Made by a program: the position numbers and the translations under genes
Notes under the pieces: model-generated
What the model saw: only the letters and a program-made list of their open reading frames with translations
Told to the model about the DNA's origin: nothing
Databases searched by the model: none
Source of the DNA: JAGWBF01 sp963663025
Lineage (GTDB): Bacteria > Chloroflexota > Dehalococcoidia > Lucifugimonadales > JAGWBF01
Direction: 5' to 3'
Assembly: GCA_963663025.1 (NCBI GenBank)
Contig: OY760073.1
Coordinates: forward strand, 1,674,001 to 1,738,000
Length of the DNA: 64,000 nt
Part shown: piece after piece, positions 50,067-59,592 of the stretch
Layout: the number at the start of each line of letters is the position of its first letter
Numbering within the stretch: the first letter of the stretch is position 1

Positions 50067-51323
50067 ATGGGCCTTCATACCGGAAATGCTTTGCTCTTTT
50101 CCCAAGTAGCGGACCCCATTGGAGCAGCCAGCGAAGACCTGAAGCCAACGCTGGACGCCGCCCTGGGCGGCTTGGAGCTGACAACAGGGCAGGCCCTCCA
50201 GCTGGCTTCCTCCTCGCTGGGAGACCTTCCGGCCCTCTGTAGCGCCGCTTCCCGGCTCCGCGACTTGGGCAAGGGCAGGACAGTCACCTTCTCCCCCAAG
50301 GTGTTCATACCCCTGACCCGGCTGTGCCGGGACTTCTGCGGCTACTGCACCTTCCGGCAAGCTCCCAGCGAGGCGGAGCACCTGTACATGTCCCCGGAGC
50401 AGGTGCTGGATGTGGCCAGGGCAGGCCAGCGCATGGGATGCACCGAGGCCCTGCTGACCCTGGGGGAGCGCCCAGAGCAGCGCTATCCCGAGGCGGCCGC
50501 GTGGCTGGCCCAGTCGGGATATGCAACGACCCATGACTACCTGAAAGCCATCTGCGAGCTGATCCTGGAGGAGACCTCCCTTCTGCCTCACAGCAATCCC
50601 GGCACAATGAGCCGCCGGGAGATGGAGCAGCTCAGGGAGAGCAATCCTTCCATGGGGATGATGCTGGAGAGCACCTCAGACCGGTTGCACCAACCGGGCG
50701 GGGCCCACGAATTCGCTCCCAGCAAGCGACCCTCGGTCCGGAGCAAGACCCTTGAGAATGCAGGCAAGCTGAAGATCCCCTTTACCACTGGCATCCTCAT
50801 CGGTATCGGCGAGACCAGGACTGAGCGCGTCGAATCCCTCCTGGCCATCCGAGAGATGCACAGGCGATACGGCCATGTGCAGGAGGTGATCATCCAGAAC
50901 TTCAGGGCCAAGGAAAACACGGCCATGGAAGACCACCTGGACCCATCCACCGAGGACCTCCTTTGGACCGTGGCTGCATCCCGCCTGATCCTGGGGCCGG
51001 AGGTCAACGTGCAGGTACCCCCGAACCTCAGCTATGATAACTACCAGGTCTGTCTCCAGGCAGGAATCAACGACTGGGGCGGCATATCTCCGGTAACTAT
51101 CGACTACGTTAACCCGGAGGCGCCCTGGCCGCCGATTATCGAGCTGCAGCGCAGGACGGCGGAGCTGGGATTCGAGCTTCGTCCCAGGTTGGCTGTCTAT
51201 CCGGAGTTTGCGGACGCCTCTCTGGGCTACCTCTCGCCCAGGGTCGGCGAAAAGGTAGCAGCCATGGCCGATGATGAGGGATACGTGAAGGGAGGTATAG
51301 ACGGTTATGTCGGTCCGGCCTGA
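50067..51323 (+). CDS. cofG: FO synthase subunit 1, radical SAM enzyme CofG
   Basis: CofG and CofH together make 7,8-didemethyl-8-hydroxy-5-deazariboflavin (FO), the chromophore of coenzyme F420, from tyrosine and a riboflavin precursor. The 418-residue protein has the radical SAM Cys87-x3-Cys91-x2-Cys94 in CRDFCGYC, TLGERPEQRYPEAAAWL and the C-terminal VQVPPNLSYDNYQVC, WGGISPVTIDYVNPEAPWP region. ATG 50067 has a GGAAGG site. Its 3' end overlaps cofH by 17 nt. Confidence 0.92.
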   Translation: MGLHTGNALLFSQVADPIGAASEDLKPTLDAALGGLELTTGQALQLASSSLGDLPALCSAASRLRDLGKGRTVTFSPKVFIPLTRLCRDFCGYCTFRQAPSEAEHLYMSPEQVLDVARAGQRMGCTEALLTLGERPEQRYPEAAAWLAQSGYATTHDYLKAICELILEETSLLPHSNPGTMSRREMEQLRESNPSMGMMLESTSDRLHQPGGAHEFAPSKRPSVRSKTLENAGKLKIPFTTGILIGIGETRTERVESLLAIREMHRRYGHVQEVIIQNFRAKENTAMEDHLDPSTEDLLWTVAASRLILGPEVNVQVPPNLSYDNYQVCLQAGINDWGGISPVTIDYVNPEAPWPPIIELQRRTAELGFELRPRLAVYPEFADASLGYLSPRVGEKVAAMADDEGYVKGGIDGYVGPA

Positions 51324-52623
51324 TGCCTCCAACGGCGATTCCGGGTCCCTGGAACAACTCCTGAAGACCATCGAACCCGCCACCGCCCGAATACTGGATG
51401 CCTGCCTGGGCGGACTAGACCCGACCACGGAGGACGCGATTCACCTCCTTGGCACATCGGGGCCCGAGCTCAATGCGCTGAAGATGACCGCCGACGAGGT
51501 GCGACGGCGCCGGACGGGCGATATGGTCACCTACGTGGTTAACCGCAACATCAACTTCACCAATGTGTGCATCAAGCGCTGCACCTTCTGCGCCTTTAGC
51601 CGGGACCACAGGCAGGAAGAAGGGTACTTCCTGCCCATGGAAGAGATATTGCGCCGGGGCAGAGAAGCGTCGGAGCTTGGCGCAACCGAGCTGTGCATCC
51701 AGGCAGGCCTGCCTCCCCAGATGGAGGGCAATTACTACATAGAGTTGTGTGAGACCGTCAAGACCGAGCTTCCCGACATCCACATCCACGGCTTTTCGCC
51801 GGAAGAGGTGCTCTATGGCTCGGTTCGCTCCCGGTGCTCCATCCGGGAATACCTACAGGGCCTGAAGGACGCTGGGGTCGGAAGTCTGCCGGGCACGTCG
51901 GCGGAGATACTGGACCAGGAGGTGCGGGACAGGATCGCCCCTGGTCGGATCAATGTGGAGCAGTGGATCGAGGTCATAACCGAAGCCCACGCTCTTGGCA
52001 TTCCGACCACCTCGACGATCATGTACGGCCACGTGGAGACCGATGAGCACGTTGCACGCCATATCGCCCTGGTCCGGGACATCCAGAAGGCTACCGGTGG
52101 GTTCACCGAGTTCGTCCCCCTGAGCTTCATCGCCGAGGAAGCGCCCATGTACCACCAGGGTCTGATCCCCGAGGTCCGTAAAGGCCCGACCTGGGATGAG
52201 GTTGTGAAGGTACATGCGGTGTCCCGATTGATGCTGGACAACTGGATTCCCAACCTCCAGGTCTCCTGGGTGAAAGAGAGCCTTCCCCTGGCACAGGAGC
52301 TGCTGTCGGCGGGCGTGAACGACATGGGGGGGACCCTCATCAACGAGAGCATCTCCACGGCGGCCGGGGCCCAATACGGCCAGCTTGTGCGCCCTTCCCA
52401 GTTCCGGCAGCTCATTCGCGACGCCGACCGCATCCCAGCCGAGCGCTACACCACCTACGATATACGGCACATCTACGATGATGGTGATGACCCCGTCGAA
52501 CCCCTGGACCTGATCGAAGAGGACCAGCTGGGAAGATTCGGCTCCTTCCACGAGCTAATCAAGATGGATAGCTACCGTTACCAGCACCCGAAGTGGGCCG
52601 GCAAACCCCAGGACGGAGTATGA
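51307..52623 (+). CDS. cofH: FO synthase subunit 2, radical SAM enzyme CofH
   Basis: The 438-residue partner of CofG joins the hydroxyphenyl radical from tyrosine to 5-amino-6-ribitylaminouracil. The radical SAM motif is Cys88-x3-Cys92-x2-Cys95 in CIKRCTFCAF, preceded by YVVNRNINFTNV. IQAGLPPQMEGNYYIELCE and TVNDMGG-like motif AGVNDMGGTLINESISTAAG are typical. In Actinobacteria CofG and CofH are fused as FbiC; here they are separate, overlapping and in different frames. The TGA overlaps the cofD start. Confidence 0.92.
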   Translation: MSVRPDASNGDSGSLEQLLKTIEPATARILDACLGGLDPTTEDAIHLLGTSGPELNALKMTADEVRRRRTGDMVTYVVNRNINFTNVCIKRCTFCAFSRDHRQEEGYFLPMEEILRRGREASELGATELCIQAGLPPQMEGNYYIELCETVKTELPDIHIHGFSPEEVLYGSVRSRCSIREYLQGLKDAGVGSLPGTSAEILDQEVRDRIAPGRINVEQWIEVITEAHALGIPTTSTIMYGHVETDEHVARHIALVRDIQKATGGFTEFVPLSFIAEEAPMYHQGLIPEVRKGPTWDEVVKVHAVSRLMLDNWIPNLQVSWVKESLPLAQELLSAGVNDMGGTLINESISTAAGAQYGQLVRPSQFRQLIRDADRIPAERYTTYDIRHIYDDGDDPVEPLDLIEEDQLGRFGSFHELIKMDSYRYQHPKWAGKPQDGV

Positions 52624-53567
52624 CCGGGTCTGTTCTGGCCCTGGCGGGCGGTGTCGGCGGAGCCAAGTTGGTGCTGGGACTCTCCAAGGTGCTTACTGCC
52701 GACGAGTTGACCATCGTCGTAAACACCGGCGACGATACTATATTCCACGGGCTCCATGTTTCCCCTGACCTGGATACAGTCATGTATGCCCTGGCGGGGC
52801 TCACCAACGCCGAAACGGGCTGGGGCGTAACAGGGGACACCTTCAACAGCCTGGCTCAACTCAAGCGATTCGGCAGCTCCGTGTGGTTCAACCTTGGGGA
52901 CAAGGATTTGGCAACCCACATCCGACGCACCGAGCTTTTGCGAAACGGCGCCACCTTGTCCGAGGCAACTAGCTTCCTGTGCTCTTCCCTGGAGATATGC
53001 AACAGGATTGTGCCCATGACCGACGACCCAGTCCACACAATGGTCGAGACCGCCGACGGGGTACTTCCCTTCCAGGCCTATTTTGTGCGGGAGCAGTGCC
53101 GGCCTGTGACCCTGGCGATCCGATACGAAGGCGCCGAGGCCGCCCGGCCGTCTCCCGGATTCCTGGAAGCCCTGGAGACGGCCTCCCACCTCATCATCTG
53201 CCCTTCCAACCCTTTCCTCAGCGTCGATCCCATACTGGCCCTGCCGGGTGTGCGTCAACGCCTGGAGCGGTTTGCGGGCAGGCGCCTTGCCGTCAGCCCC
53301 ATCGTGGGAGGCGCGGCAGTGCGGGGTCCGGCGGGCAAACTTATGGGGGAGCTGGGGCATGACGTTTCCTGTGTGGGTGTGGCACGCTACTACCAGGGGT
53401 TGTGTGATATCTTTATCATCGATGAGGTGGACGAAGGTTGCGCCGGTGAGATTGAGGCCTTGGGCATGAAGGTGCACTCAGCCCCTACCATCATGAACAA
53501 CGACAACGACAAGGAGCGCCTGGGGAGGCTGGCTTGCCATCTGCTGGGCGTTCCCCTGGCCGCCTAG
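52620..53567 (+). CDS. cofD: 2-phospho-L-lactate transferase-type enzyme CofD
   Basis: CofD/FbiA transfers the phospholactyl or phosphoenolpyruvyl moiety to FO, forming F420-0 or its dehydro form. ATG 52620 with GGAG and an ATGA overlap with cofH fix the start. The 315-residue protein has LALAGGVGGAKLVLGLSK, VVNTGDDTIFHGLHVSPDLD and CPSNPFLSVDPILALPG, CofD signatures. Product choice depends on the CofC-type donor; not decidable here. Confidence 0.93.
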   Translation: MTGSVLALAGGVGGAKLVLGLSKVLTADELTIVVNTGDDTIFHGLHVSPDLDTVMYALAGLTNAETGWGVTGDTFNSLAQLKRFGSSVWFNLGDKDLATHIRRTELLRNGATLSEATSFLCSSLEICNRIVPMTDDPVHTMVETADGVLPFQAYFVREQCRPVTLAIRYEGAEAARPSPGFLEALETASHLIICPSNPFLSVDPILALPGVRQRLERFAGRRLAVSPIVGGAAVRGPAGKLMGELGHDVSCVGVARYYQGLCDIFIIDEVDEGCAGEIEALGMKVHSAPTIMNNDNDKERLGRLACHLLGVPLAA

Positions 53568-53640
53568 AGATGCCACTGCACCATAGACGAAGCATGCCCG
53601 GCTTCTGTTGGGCGTGGAACGGAAAGGTAAGCTAAGCGGG

Positions 53641-54306
53641 ATGCCCCCCTCCGGAGTCATAGCCATCGTACCAATGAAGCCCTTGGCCTCGGCAAAGTCG
53701 CGGCTGGCCAAGGCCCTCTCCGATGACCAGCGAATGGCCCTCAGCACGAACCTCCTCCGGCAGGTGCTCAACGTGCTCCGCGAACCCTTGGCCATCACCC
53801 AGGAGGCCTCGCCCGTGGACGAGATCCAGGTGGTCGGGGGAGACGATGCTATTCGCAAGGTGGCCGAGAGCTGCGGCGCCGCCTGGTTGGAGGAACAAGG
53901 AGCAAATATCAACGAGACCCTCAACCTATCCTTCTCGCGGGCCTTCGACCAGGGGAAAGCCGCCTTGTTTCTTCCTGGGGACCTCCCCTTCCTCAAGCCC
54001 CGCGACGTACACGGCATAGTGGGAGCCTCAGGCCATCTCAAGAACGTAACGCTAGCCCCGGCGAGGCAAGGCGGGGGCACCAACGGCATCCTGGTGGTGC
54101 CCGGTCTGCCGCAGCCCTTCGAAGCATCCCTGGGGCCAGACAGTTTTAACCGACACCTTGCCCAAGCCAGCTCCAAGGGCATCTCGGTCGCTATCTACTA
54201 CAGCCCGGGGATGGGCTTCGACCTGGACACCTACGACGACCTTCGCACCTACGAGTACATGGAGCCCGGCCTGCTGAACAGGCTGACCGCAGGAGCATCC
54301 GCGTGA
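53641..54306 (+). CDS. cofC: 2-phospho-L-lactate/PEP guanylyltransferase CofC
   Basis: CofC/FbiD activates phospholactate or phosphoenolpyruvate with GTP for the CofD step. The 221-residue Rossmann-type nucleotidyltransferase has AIVPMKPLASAKSRLAK at the start, NETLNLSFSRAF, LPGDLPFLKPRDV and GTNGILVVPG. ATG 53641 is chosen; a TTG 33 nt earlier is in frame. Its TGA overlaps the GTG of the next gene. cofE (glutamate ligase) is not in this window. Confidence 0.9.
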   Translation: MPPSGVIAIVPMKPLASAKSRLAKALSDDQRMALSTNLLRQVLNVLREPLAITQEASPVDEIQVVGGDDAIRKVAESCGAAWLEEQGANINETLNLSFSRAFDQGKAALFLPGDLPFLKPRDVHGIVGASGHLKNVTLAPARQGGGTNGILVVPGLPQPFEASLGPDSFNRHLAQASSKGISVAIYYSPGMGFDLDTYDDLRTYEYMEPGLLNRLTAGASA

Positions 54307-55265
54307 CTAGCGGGAGCCCCAAACTGGGAATTCTCCTGCCCACTCGCGGGCTGCTCATGGAGGCGGAGCAGCCCGACAGCGCCGACCTCATCCTGTCCAT
54401 GGCCGACAGGGTGGAGCAAGCGGGCCTGGACTCGGTTTGGGTTGGGGACAGCCTGACAGCCAAACCCAGGCTGGAGCCGATAACCACCCTGGCAGCCATC
54501 GCGGGCCGCACTTCCAGGGTGCGCCTGGGCACAGCGGTGCTCCTGGCAGCTATGAGGAACCCTGTGCTCCTTGCCCACAGCGCCGGCACCCTGGACCTTA
54601 TTGCCAGGGGGCGGACGGTGCTGGCCGTCGGCGCCGGCGGGGCCTTCAACGATGATCAGAAACGGGAGTGGACTACGGCCGGCGTCAATCCCAAGCAGCG
54701 TGCCCGCCGCCTCGAAGAGCTGTTGGAGGTCGCCAAGGGATTGGGGTCCGGAAAGAGGGTGTCCTTCCAAGGGAAGCACTTCGACCTTGACTCCGTCGCT
54801 GTGAAGCCAGCCAATGTACAGCCCGGAGGTGTGCCCATCCTGATGGCCTGCCACCACTCGGGGACGGATGCCCAGTTCCGTAGGGCCGCAAGGCTGGGGG
54901 ACGGCGTCATGGGCATCTCCGACAGCCCCGAGCAGTACGCCGAGGTGCTGGACAGGGTGCACACCTATGCAGCCGAGGCGGGCAGGGACCCCTCAGGCAT
55001 GGAGTCGGCCTTCTACATGACCGTTAACCTGTCCAACAACCAGGAAGCAGCATCCGAAGAGGCTGAGCGTTTCCTGTTGACCTACTACGGCGCCAACATA
55101 TGGGGAGACCGATGGGGGCCCTTTGGACCCGCCGAACAGGTCGTCGAGCGCATGAAACAGTACGCCGATGCGGGGGCAGACACGATAATCATCAGGTTCG
55201 CCTCGTACAGCCAGGAGGAGCAGCTTGAGGCCTTCCTGTCGGAAGTGGCCCCCCACTTCGCCTAA
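54303..55265 (+). CDS. LLM-class F420-dependent oxidoreductase
   Basis: The 320-residue TIM-barrel protein belongs to the luciferase-like monooxygenase family, whose F420-using members reduce or oxidise diverse substrates by hydride transfer. It begins LGILLPTRGLLMEAEQP and has VWVGDSL, PITTLAAIAGRTSRVRLGTA, and VAVKPANVQPGGVPILMA. Its GTG overlaps the cofC stop, so it is co-translated with the F420 pathway; F420 use is inferred from this. The substrate is unknown. Confidence 0.9.
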   Translation: MTSGSPKLGILLPTRGLLMEAEQPDSADLILSMADRVEQAGLDSVWVGDSLTAKPRLEPITTLAAIAGRTSRVRLGTAVLLAAMRNPVLLAHSAGTLDLIARGRTVLAVGAGGAFNDDQKREWTTAGVNPKQRARRLEELLEVAKGLGSGKRVSFQGKHFDLDSVAVKPANVQPGGVPILMACHHSGTDAQFRRAARLGDGVMGISDSPEQYAEVLDRVHTYAAEAGRDPSGMESAFYMTVNLSNNQEAASEEAERFLLTYYGANIWGDRWGPFGPAEQVVERMKQYADAGADTIIIRFASYSQEEQLEAFLSEVAPHFA

Positions 55266-55342
55266 CGGTGGCGCACCGGAATGATGTACTTGGAAGGGCG
55301 GTCCCAACCCTTCGACAGCCGGGACAACAATGGAGGATGCCG

Positions 55343-56122
55343 ATGTACCCCATAGACCTGAATGGAAAGGTGGCAGCCGTCTTTGGCGTTGCCAACGACC
55401 GCAGCATCGCCTGGTCGGTGGCCAGGACGCTTCATGGTGCCGGGGCCAAGCTGGCCCTCAGCTACCAGAACGACCGCCTGAAAGACCGGGTTGCCAAGCT
55501 GGGCGACACCCTGGAAGGCCAGCCCCTACTGGTAGAGTGCGACGTTTCCCAGGACGAGAGCATCGATTCCGCCTTTGCCTCCATCGGCGAACGCCTCGGC
55601 AGGCTGGACTACCTTGTGCACAGCATCGCCTTTGCCAACCGGGAGGACCTGGGGGGCGACTTTTCCGGCACAGACAGGGAGGGATTTCGCGTAGCCCTGG
55701 AGATTAGCGCCTTCTCTCTCATCCCCCTGGTCAGGGGCGCGGCGGGCCTGATGTCCGAGGATGGCGGGAGCGTCGTGGCGATGACCTTCCAGGCCTCTGA
55801 GCGCGTCTTTCCCGGCTACAACATCATGGGGACAGCCAAGGCGGCCCTGGAGAACGAAGTGCGACAGCTGGCGGCCGAGTACGGGACTCGCAACATCCGG
55901 GTAAACGCCATCTCAGCCGGCCCGCTGGAGACTCTGGCGGCCCGGGGGATACAGGGCTTTCTGGACATGAAGAAGACTCACGCCGAGCGGGCGCCCCTGG
56001 GACGCAACATTACCCACGACGAGGTGGCAAAGACCGCTTTGTTCCTGTGCAGCGACATGGCCAGCGGCATCACCGGCAGCGTGGTGCCCGTGGATGCCGG
56101 TTACCACATCATGGCGGTGTAA
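55343..56122 (+). CDS. fabI: Enoyl-ACP reductase (NADH), FabI type
   Basis: FabI carries out the last reduction of each fatty acid elongation round. ATG 55343 is set by GGAGG at 55332-55336. The 259-residue SDR-fold protein has GVANDRSIAWSVARTL (cofactor loop), LVHSIAFANREDL and the catalytic Tyr-x6-Lys in GYNIMGTAKAALE, followed by NAISAGPLETLAARGI. This pattern is FabI, not FabG or FabL. It comes after the F420 cluster and converges on the asparaginase-like gene. Confidence 0.93.
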   Translation: MYPIDLNGKVAAVFGVANDRSIAWSVARTLHGAGAKLALSYQNDRLKDRVAKLGDTLEGQPLLVECDVSQDESIDSAFASIGERLGRLDYLVHSIAFANREDLGGDFSGTDREGFRVALEISAFSLIPLVRGAAGLMSEDGGSVVAMTFQASERVFPGYNIMGTAKAALENEVRQLAAEYGTRNIRVNAISAGPLETLAARGIQGFLDMKKTHAERAPLGRNITHDEVAKTALFLCSDMASGITGSVVPVDAGYHIMAV

Positions 56123-56137
56123 CAGGCTGCGTCCCGG

Positions 56138-57727
56138 CTAGTGGCTGGAGAATATCTCCTGGTACTGGGCAACCTTGGCTGCCGCAGCGTTTCTCTCTTC
56201 CCTGGTCGGGTTGCGCGGGTCCTGGGCCTTGGGAAGGCGGCCCAGCTTCATCATCGAGGCCATCAACAGCATCCGGGCCTTGGTGCTGTCCAGATTGCTC
56301 CCGGCGATCATCCAGGTCGACCTGCCAAGAGGCACTGTGCCCGCAGGATCGGACCTGCCCACCGCCACCACGGGCATCCCGCTGTAGGTTGCAATCTCCA
56401 GGGCGGCGCCCTGCCCACCGGCGCCGGTGCCGTAGGGGGACTGCCCCTCGTAGATAAAGCCGTGCAGCTTGGGTGATTCTGGGCTGGCGCTGGCCTGTTC
56501 AGCCAGGGACCGCTCGATGCGGGCCATGATATCCACTTCATGGTCCGGGTTGTGGGTCTTGTCCTCTTCCATGAGGAAGCCGAACTTGACCAAGTGCACC
56601 CTGGGAATGGCTTCGCCCCTCAGGCGCCCGTCACCATCCTTGATGGTAACCCCCACCAATCCGCTGTCTCCCACCCTGTCCTGGAACTCGACGCATTCGG
56701 GCTGGTGGGACAGGTTGACTTTGGAAGCCGAGGTGTGTCTGTAGGCAGGCTTGTACCAGATTGTGATCGGGGGGCCGATGGTGCCCAGCACCCCTCCATG
56801 CCCACCAGTGGTCTTGTAGCCGCCCGGCCTGGCGTCGCCTTTCTTGAACTCCCTGGCGGCAAATATCTGCTGGTCCTGCACGCCCACAGCGCCCAGGCCA
56901 TTGGCCAGTCCCGAAACTATAAGGTCCACAGCATCCACGATGTTCCTGTCTCCATCGTTGGCCAGCTGGCCGTGGGGCCTCTGGGAAGCGCAGCACGCAA
57001 TGGGCATGTCGGTGTCAAGGAGCAGGCCCAGCCAGTAGGCAGTTTCCTCCACCGTCGGGGAGCCTTGAAGCCATATCATGCCGTCGTAGTCTCCGGCGGA
57101 GAGGGTCCCGTTGACCTCGTTGGTGATCCTGGCCAGGTCCTTGTGGCGGGGCCGGCGGGCCAGGGCTGGTGGGCGGTAAGGGAAGTAGTCCACACCCCCA
57201 ACCTCACCCTTGGAGGTGAACCCTCCTGAAGGAAGGGCACGTATGAAATCGAAGTCCGCTTTGCGGTCCAGGATGTTCGCCTCGCCCCTTTCATCCCGCC
57301 CCGAAATGGTACGGTCGATATCGGCGAATATGCGGGATGCATCGGGGTAGAAGAACTGCCTGCCGCCGTAGTTCAGGTCCGGGTTGGACATGTCGTCGGC
57401 CTCGAAGGGCACACCATCGGGGCCTCCCTTTCGCCGGCCCATGTAGGGAAGGGGGTACGGCCCATCCTCGGGCCTTAGCTCCACCTCGTAGTACTCCTTG
57501 CCGTCGTCGTGGTAAAGCTCCCTGGCATCCTCCTCCAAGGGGTGGGCCGAGAACTTCTTTATCTTGACGGTCACCGGTTCGTACAGGAGCTGGCCCACGA
57601 TGTGGTCAAAGCGTCCCTCCAGCATCTGCTCGCCGGGAAGCCTGCCCTTGTTACTGGTAACCAGGGCAGGGGAGTTGGATATGGTGGCGTTGGGGCCCGA
57701 AAAAACGGCAATCCTGGGTTTAGCCAT
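56138..57727 (-). CDS. Divergent asparaginase/glutaminase-superfamily protein with large N-terminal insert
   Basis: ATG 57727 with AAGGGAG is the start, giving 529 residues. N- and C-terminal parts recall type II asparaginases: IAVFSGPNATISNS at the start, DYDGMIWLQGSPTVEETAYW near residue 225, CASQRPHGQLANDGDRNIVD, and the C-terminal LDSTKARMLLMASMMKLGRLP. The catalytic Thr-Asp pair of the usual HGTDT is replaced by QGSPT (Asp to Pro), and the first motif is NATI rather than GGTI. About 200 residues separate the two motifs, against about 70 in true asparaginases. A standard asparaginase reaction is doubtful. It lies 60 nt downstream of argS. Confidence 0.6.
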   Translation of the reverse strand: MAKPRIAVFSGPNATISNSPALVTSNKGRLPGEQMLEGRFDHIVGQLLYEPVTVKIKKFSAHPLEEDARELYHDDGKEYYEVELRPEDGPYPLPYMGRRKGGPDGVPFEADDMSNPDLNYGGRQFFYPDASRIFADIDRTISGRDERGEANILDRKADFDFIRALPSGGFTSKGEVGGVDYFPYRPPALARRPRHKDLARITNEVNGTLSAGDYDGMIWLQGSPTVEETAYWLGLLLDTDMPIACCASQRPHGQLANDGDRNIVDAVDLIVSGLANGLGAVGVQDQQIFAAREFKKGDARPGGYKTTGGHGGVLGTIGPPITIWYKPAYRHTSASKVNLSHQPECVEFQDRVGDSGLVGVTIKDGDGRLRGEAIPRVHLVKFGFLMEEDKTHNPDHEVDIMARIERSLAEQASASPESPKLHGFIYEGQSPYGTGAGGQGAALEIATYSGMPVVAVGRSDPAGTVPLGRSTWMIAGSNLDSTKARMLLMASMMKLGRLPKAQDPRNPTREERNAAAAKVAQYQEIFSSH

Positions 57728-57787
57728 GTTTCTCCCTTCTGAGGTCCAGGTGTGCGCCCTGGGCATGTCCAAGGTCCATGGGGACCG

Positions 57788-59467
57788 TTACATCTTCTGG
57801 GGAGCTTCCATGCCCATGAGGTGCAGGCTGCGGGACAGGACGATCTGCGCCGCTTCCACGAGCTTCAGCCGGGCAAGGGTGAGGGGGTAGTCGGCAGGGT
57901 CGCTGGAAAGCACGCGGCAGTTTTCGTAGAACCAGTGAAATGCGGTGGCCAGCTCAAGGGCATAGTGGGGAAGGTGGTGGGGCTCGTAGCTGCGGGCCAT
58001 GCTCTCAATCAGCTCCGGCAGCATGATCATCTTGCGGATGAGCGTCAGCTCATTGGAATCCGTCAGCAGCGAAATATCCCCTTCGCTCCAGTCGATGCCC
58101 TGCTGACGGGCGTTGGACAGGATACCGGCGATGCGGGCGTGGCCGTACTGAACGTAGTAGACCGGGTTCTCCGACGACTCCTTCTTGGCCAGCTCCAGGT
58201 CAAACTCCATGTGGGTGGAGGGAGTTCGAGCAAGGAAGAAGTAGCGGCAGGCATCGGCGCCGACTTCATCGGCCAGCTCCCGCAGCGTGACGAACTCGCC
58301 CGCCCTCTTGGAGGCTTTCACCAGCTCCTTCCCCCGCTTGAGGGTCACCATCTGGGCGATGGTGATGTTTAGATTGGCCGGGTCCACGCCCAGGGCGGCA
58401 GCGGCCGCCTTCATGCGGGGAACATGCCCCTGGTGGTCCGCCCCCCAGATGTTGATAGCCGTATCGAATTGCCGGCGCAGGAACTTGTTGTGGTGGTAGG
58501 CAACGTCCGAGGCGAAGTAGGTGGGCGATCCCGAGGACCTGACCAGCACATTGTCCTTATCTTCACCGAGAGCGGAGGAGTTGAACCACCGGGCGCCCTC
58601 CCGCTCGACGATGTGGTTGCCATCCTCCAGCATCGACATGGTCTCGTCGTATTCGCCGGTCTCGTACAGGGTTCCCTCGGAGAACCAGTTGTCGAACTCG
58701 ACCCTGATCTGGAGAAGGTCATCCTTAATCAGGTCGACCATCTTCCGGAGGCCGATGCTGCCGATCTCCCTGGCTGCCCGTTCTTCTTCCATGGACAGGA
58801 AGCGGTCGCCCTCCTCGGCAAGGATGTCCCGGGCTAAGTCGGTAATGTAATCGCCCGCATAGCCATTGGCGGGAAGGGCAGCATCTTGGCCAAGGGCCTG
58901 CTTGTAGCGGGCGTGCACCGATGCGTAGAAGGCTTCCATCTGGCTGCCCGAATCATTGATGTAGTACTCGGTGGTTACATCATGTCCGGCCGCCTCAAGT
59001 ACCCTGGCGAGGGCGCTTCCCAGCACCGCTCCCCTGGTGTGGCCCACGTGCACCGGTCCCGTAGGATTGACGCTTACGTACTCCACGATGGTCTTCTTTG
59101 GGTTTGAAAGACGTAGCTGACCGTAGCTCCGTCCTTCGCTCCGGATACGGTCCACCTGGTTCAGGAGCCAGGAATTACGCAGCTTGAAATTCACGAACCC
59201 GGGAGCGGTAGCCCAGACCCTTTCGATCTCTTCGCCGGGAGTGATGTAGCCCGCCATATCCTCGGCGATCTTCATCGGGTCGATGCGACAGGCGCGGGCG
59301 AGGCGCAAGGGCAGGCTGGTGGCAAAGTCTCCGTGCTCCTCGTTGGCGGGACGCTCCACCGCCACCGGGGGGAGGGTTTCCAGGTTGAGCACACCCTCGC
59401 TTCGGGCAAGTTCCAGGGCCTGTCCCACCTTCCCGACGATCAGTTCTCGAACTATCTGGCTGGTCAA
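57788..59467 (-). CDS. argS: Arginyl-tRNA synthetase
   Basis: The class I enzyme charges tRNA-Arg. The 559-residue protein has the N-terminal additional domain, HVGHTRG (HIGH-equivalent), INDSGSQMEAFYASVHARYK, and KRGKELVKASKRAGEFV in the KMSKS position; like other ArgS it lacks a strict KMSKS. The anticodon-binding helical domain ends LSRSLHLMGMEAPQKM. TTG 59467 is the start. It lies downstream of recG on the same strand. Confidence 0.96.
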   Translation of the reverse strand: MTSQIVRELIVGKVGQALELARSEGVLNLETLPPVAVERPANEEHGDFATSLPLRLARACRIDPMKIAEDMAGYITPGEEIERVWATAPGFVNFKLRNSWLLNQVDRIRSEGRSYGQLRLSNPKKTIVEYVSVNPTGPVHVGHTRGAVLGSALARVLEAAGHDVTTEYYINDSGSQMEAFYASVHARYKQALGQDAALPANGYAGDYITDLARDILAEEGDRFLSMEEERAAREIGSIGLRKMVDLIKDDLLQIRVEFDNWFSEGTLYETGEYDETMSMLEDGNHIVEREGARWFNSSALGEDKDNVLVRSSGSPTYFASDVAYHHNKFLRRQFDTAINIWGADHQGHVPRMKAAAAALGVDPANLNITIAQMVTLKRGKELVKASKRAGEFVTLRELADEVGADACRYFFLARTPSTHMEFDLELAKKESSENPVYYVQYGHARIAGILSNARQQGIDWSEGDISLLTDSNELTLIRKMIMLPELIESMARSYEPHHLPHYALELATAFHWFYENCRVLSSDPADYPLTLARLKLVEAAQIVLSRSLHLMGMEAPQKM

Positions 59468-59592
59468 CTCAGTACACCTCTAAGGCTTCAGGCCCTGCCG
59501 CAACGTGCGTAGGGCCAACGTCGCCTCTATGTGAAGACATGCTACCACAACACAGCTCATTGCTGAACGGAGGGGACGGGCTCTCGCTGCCG

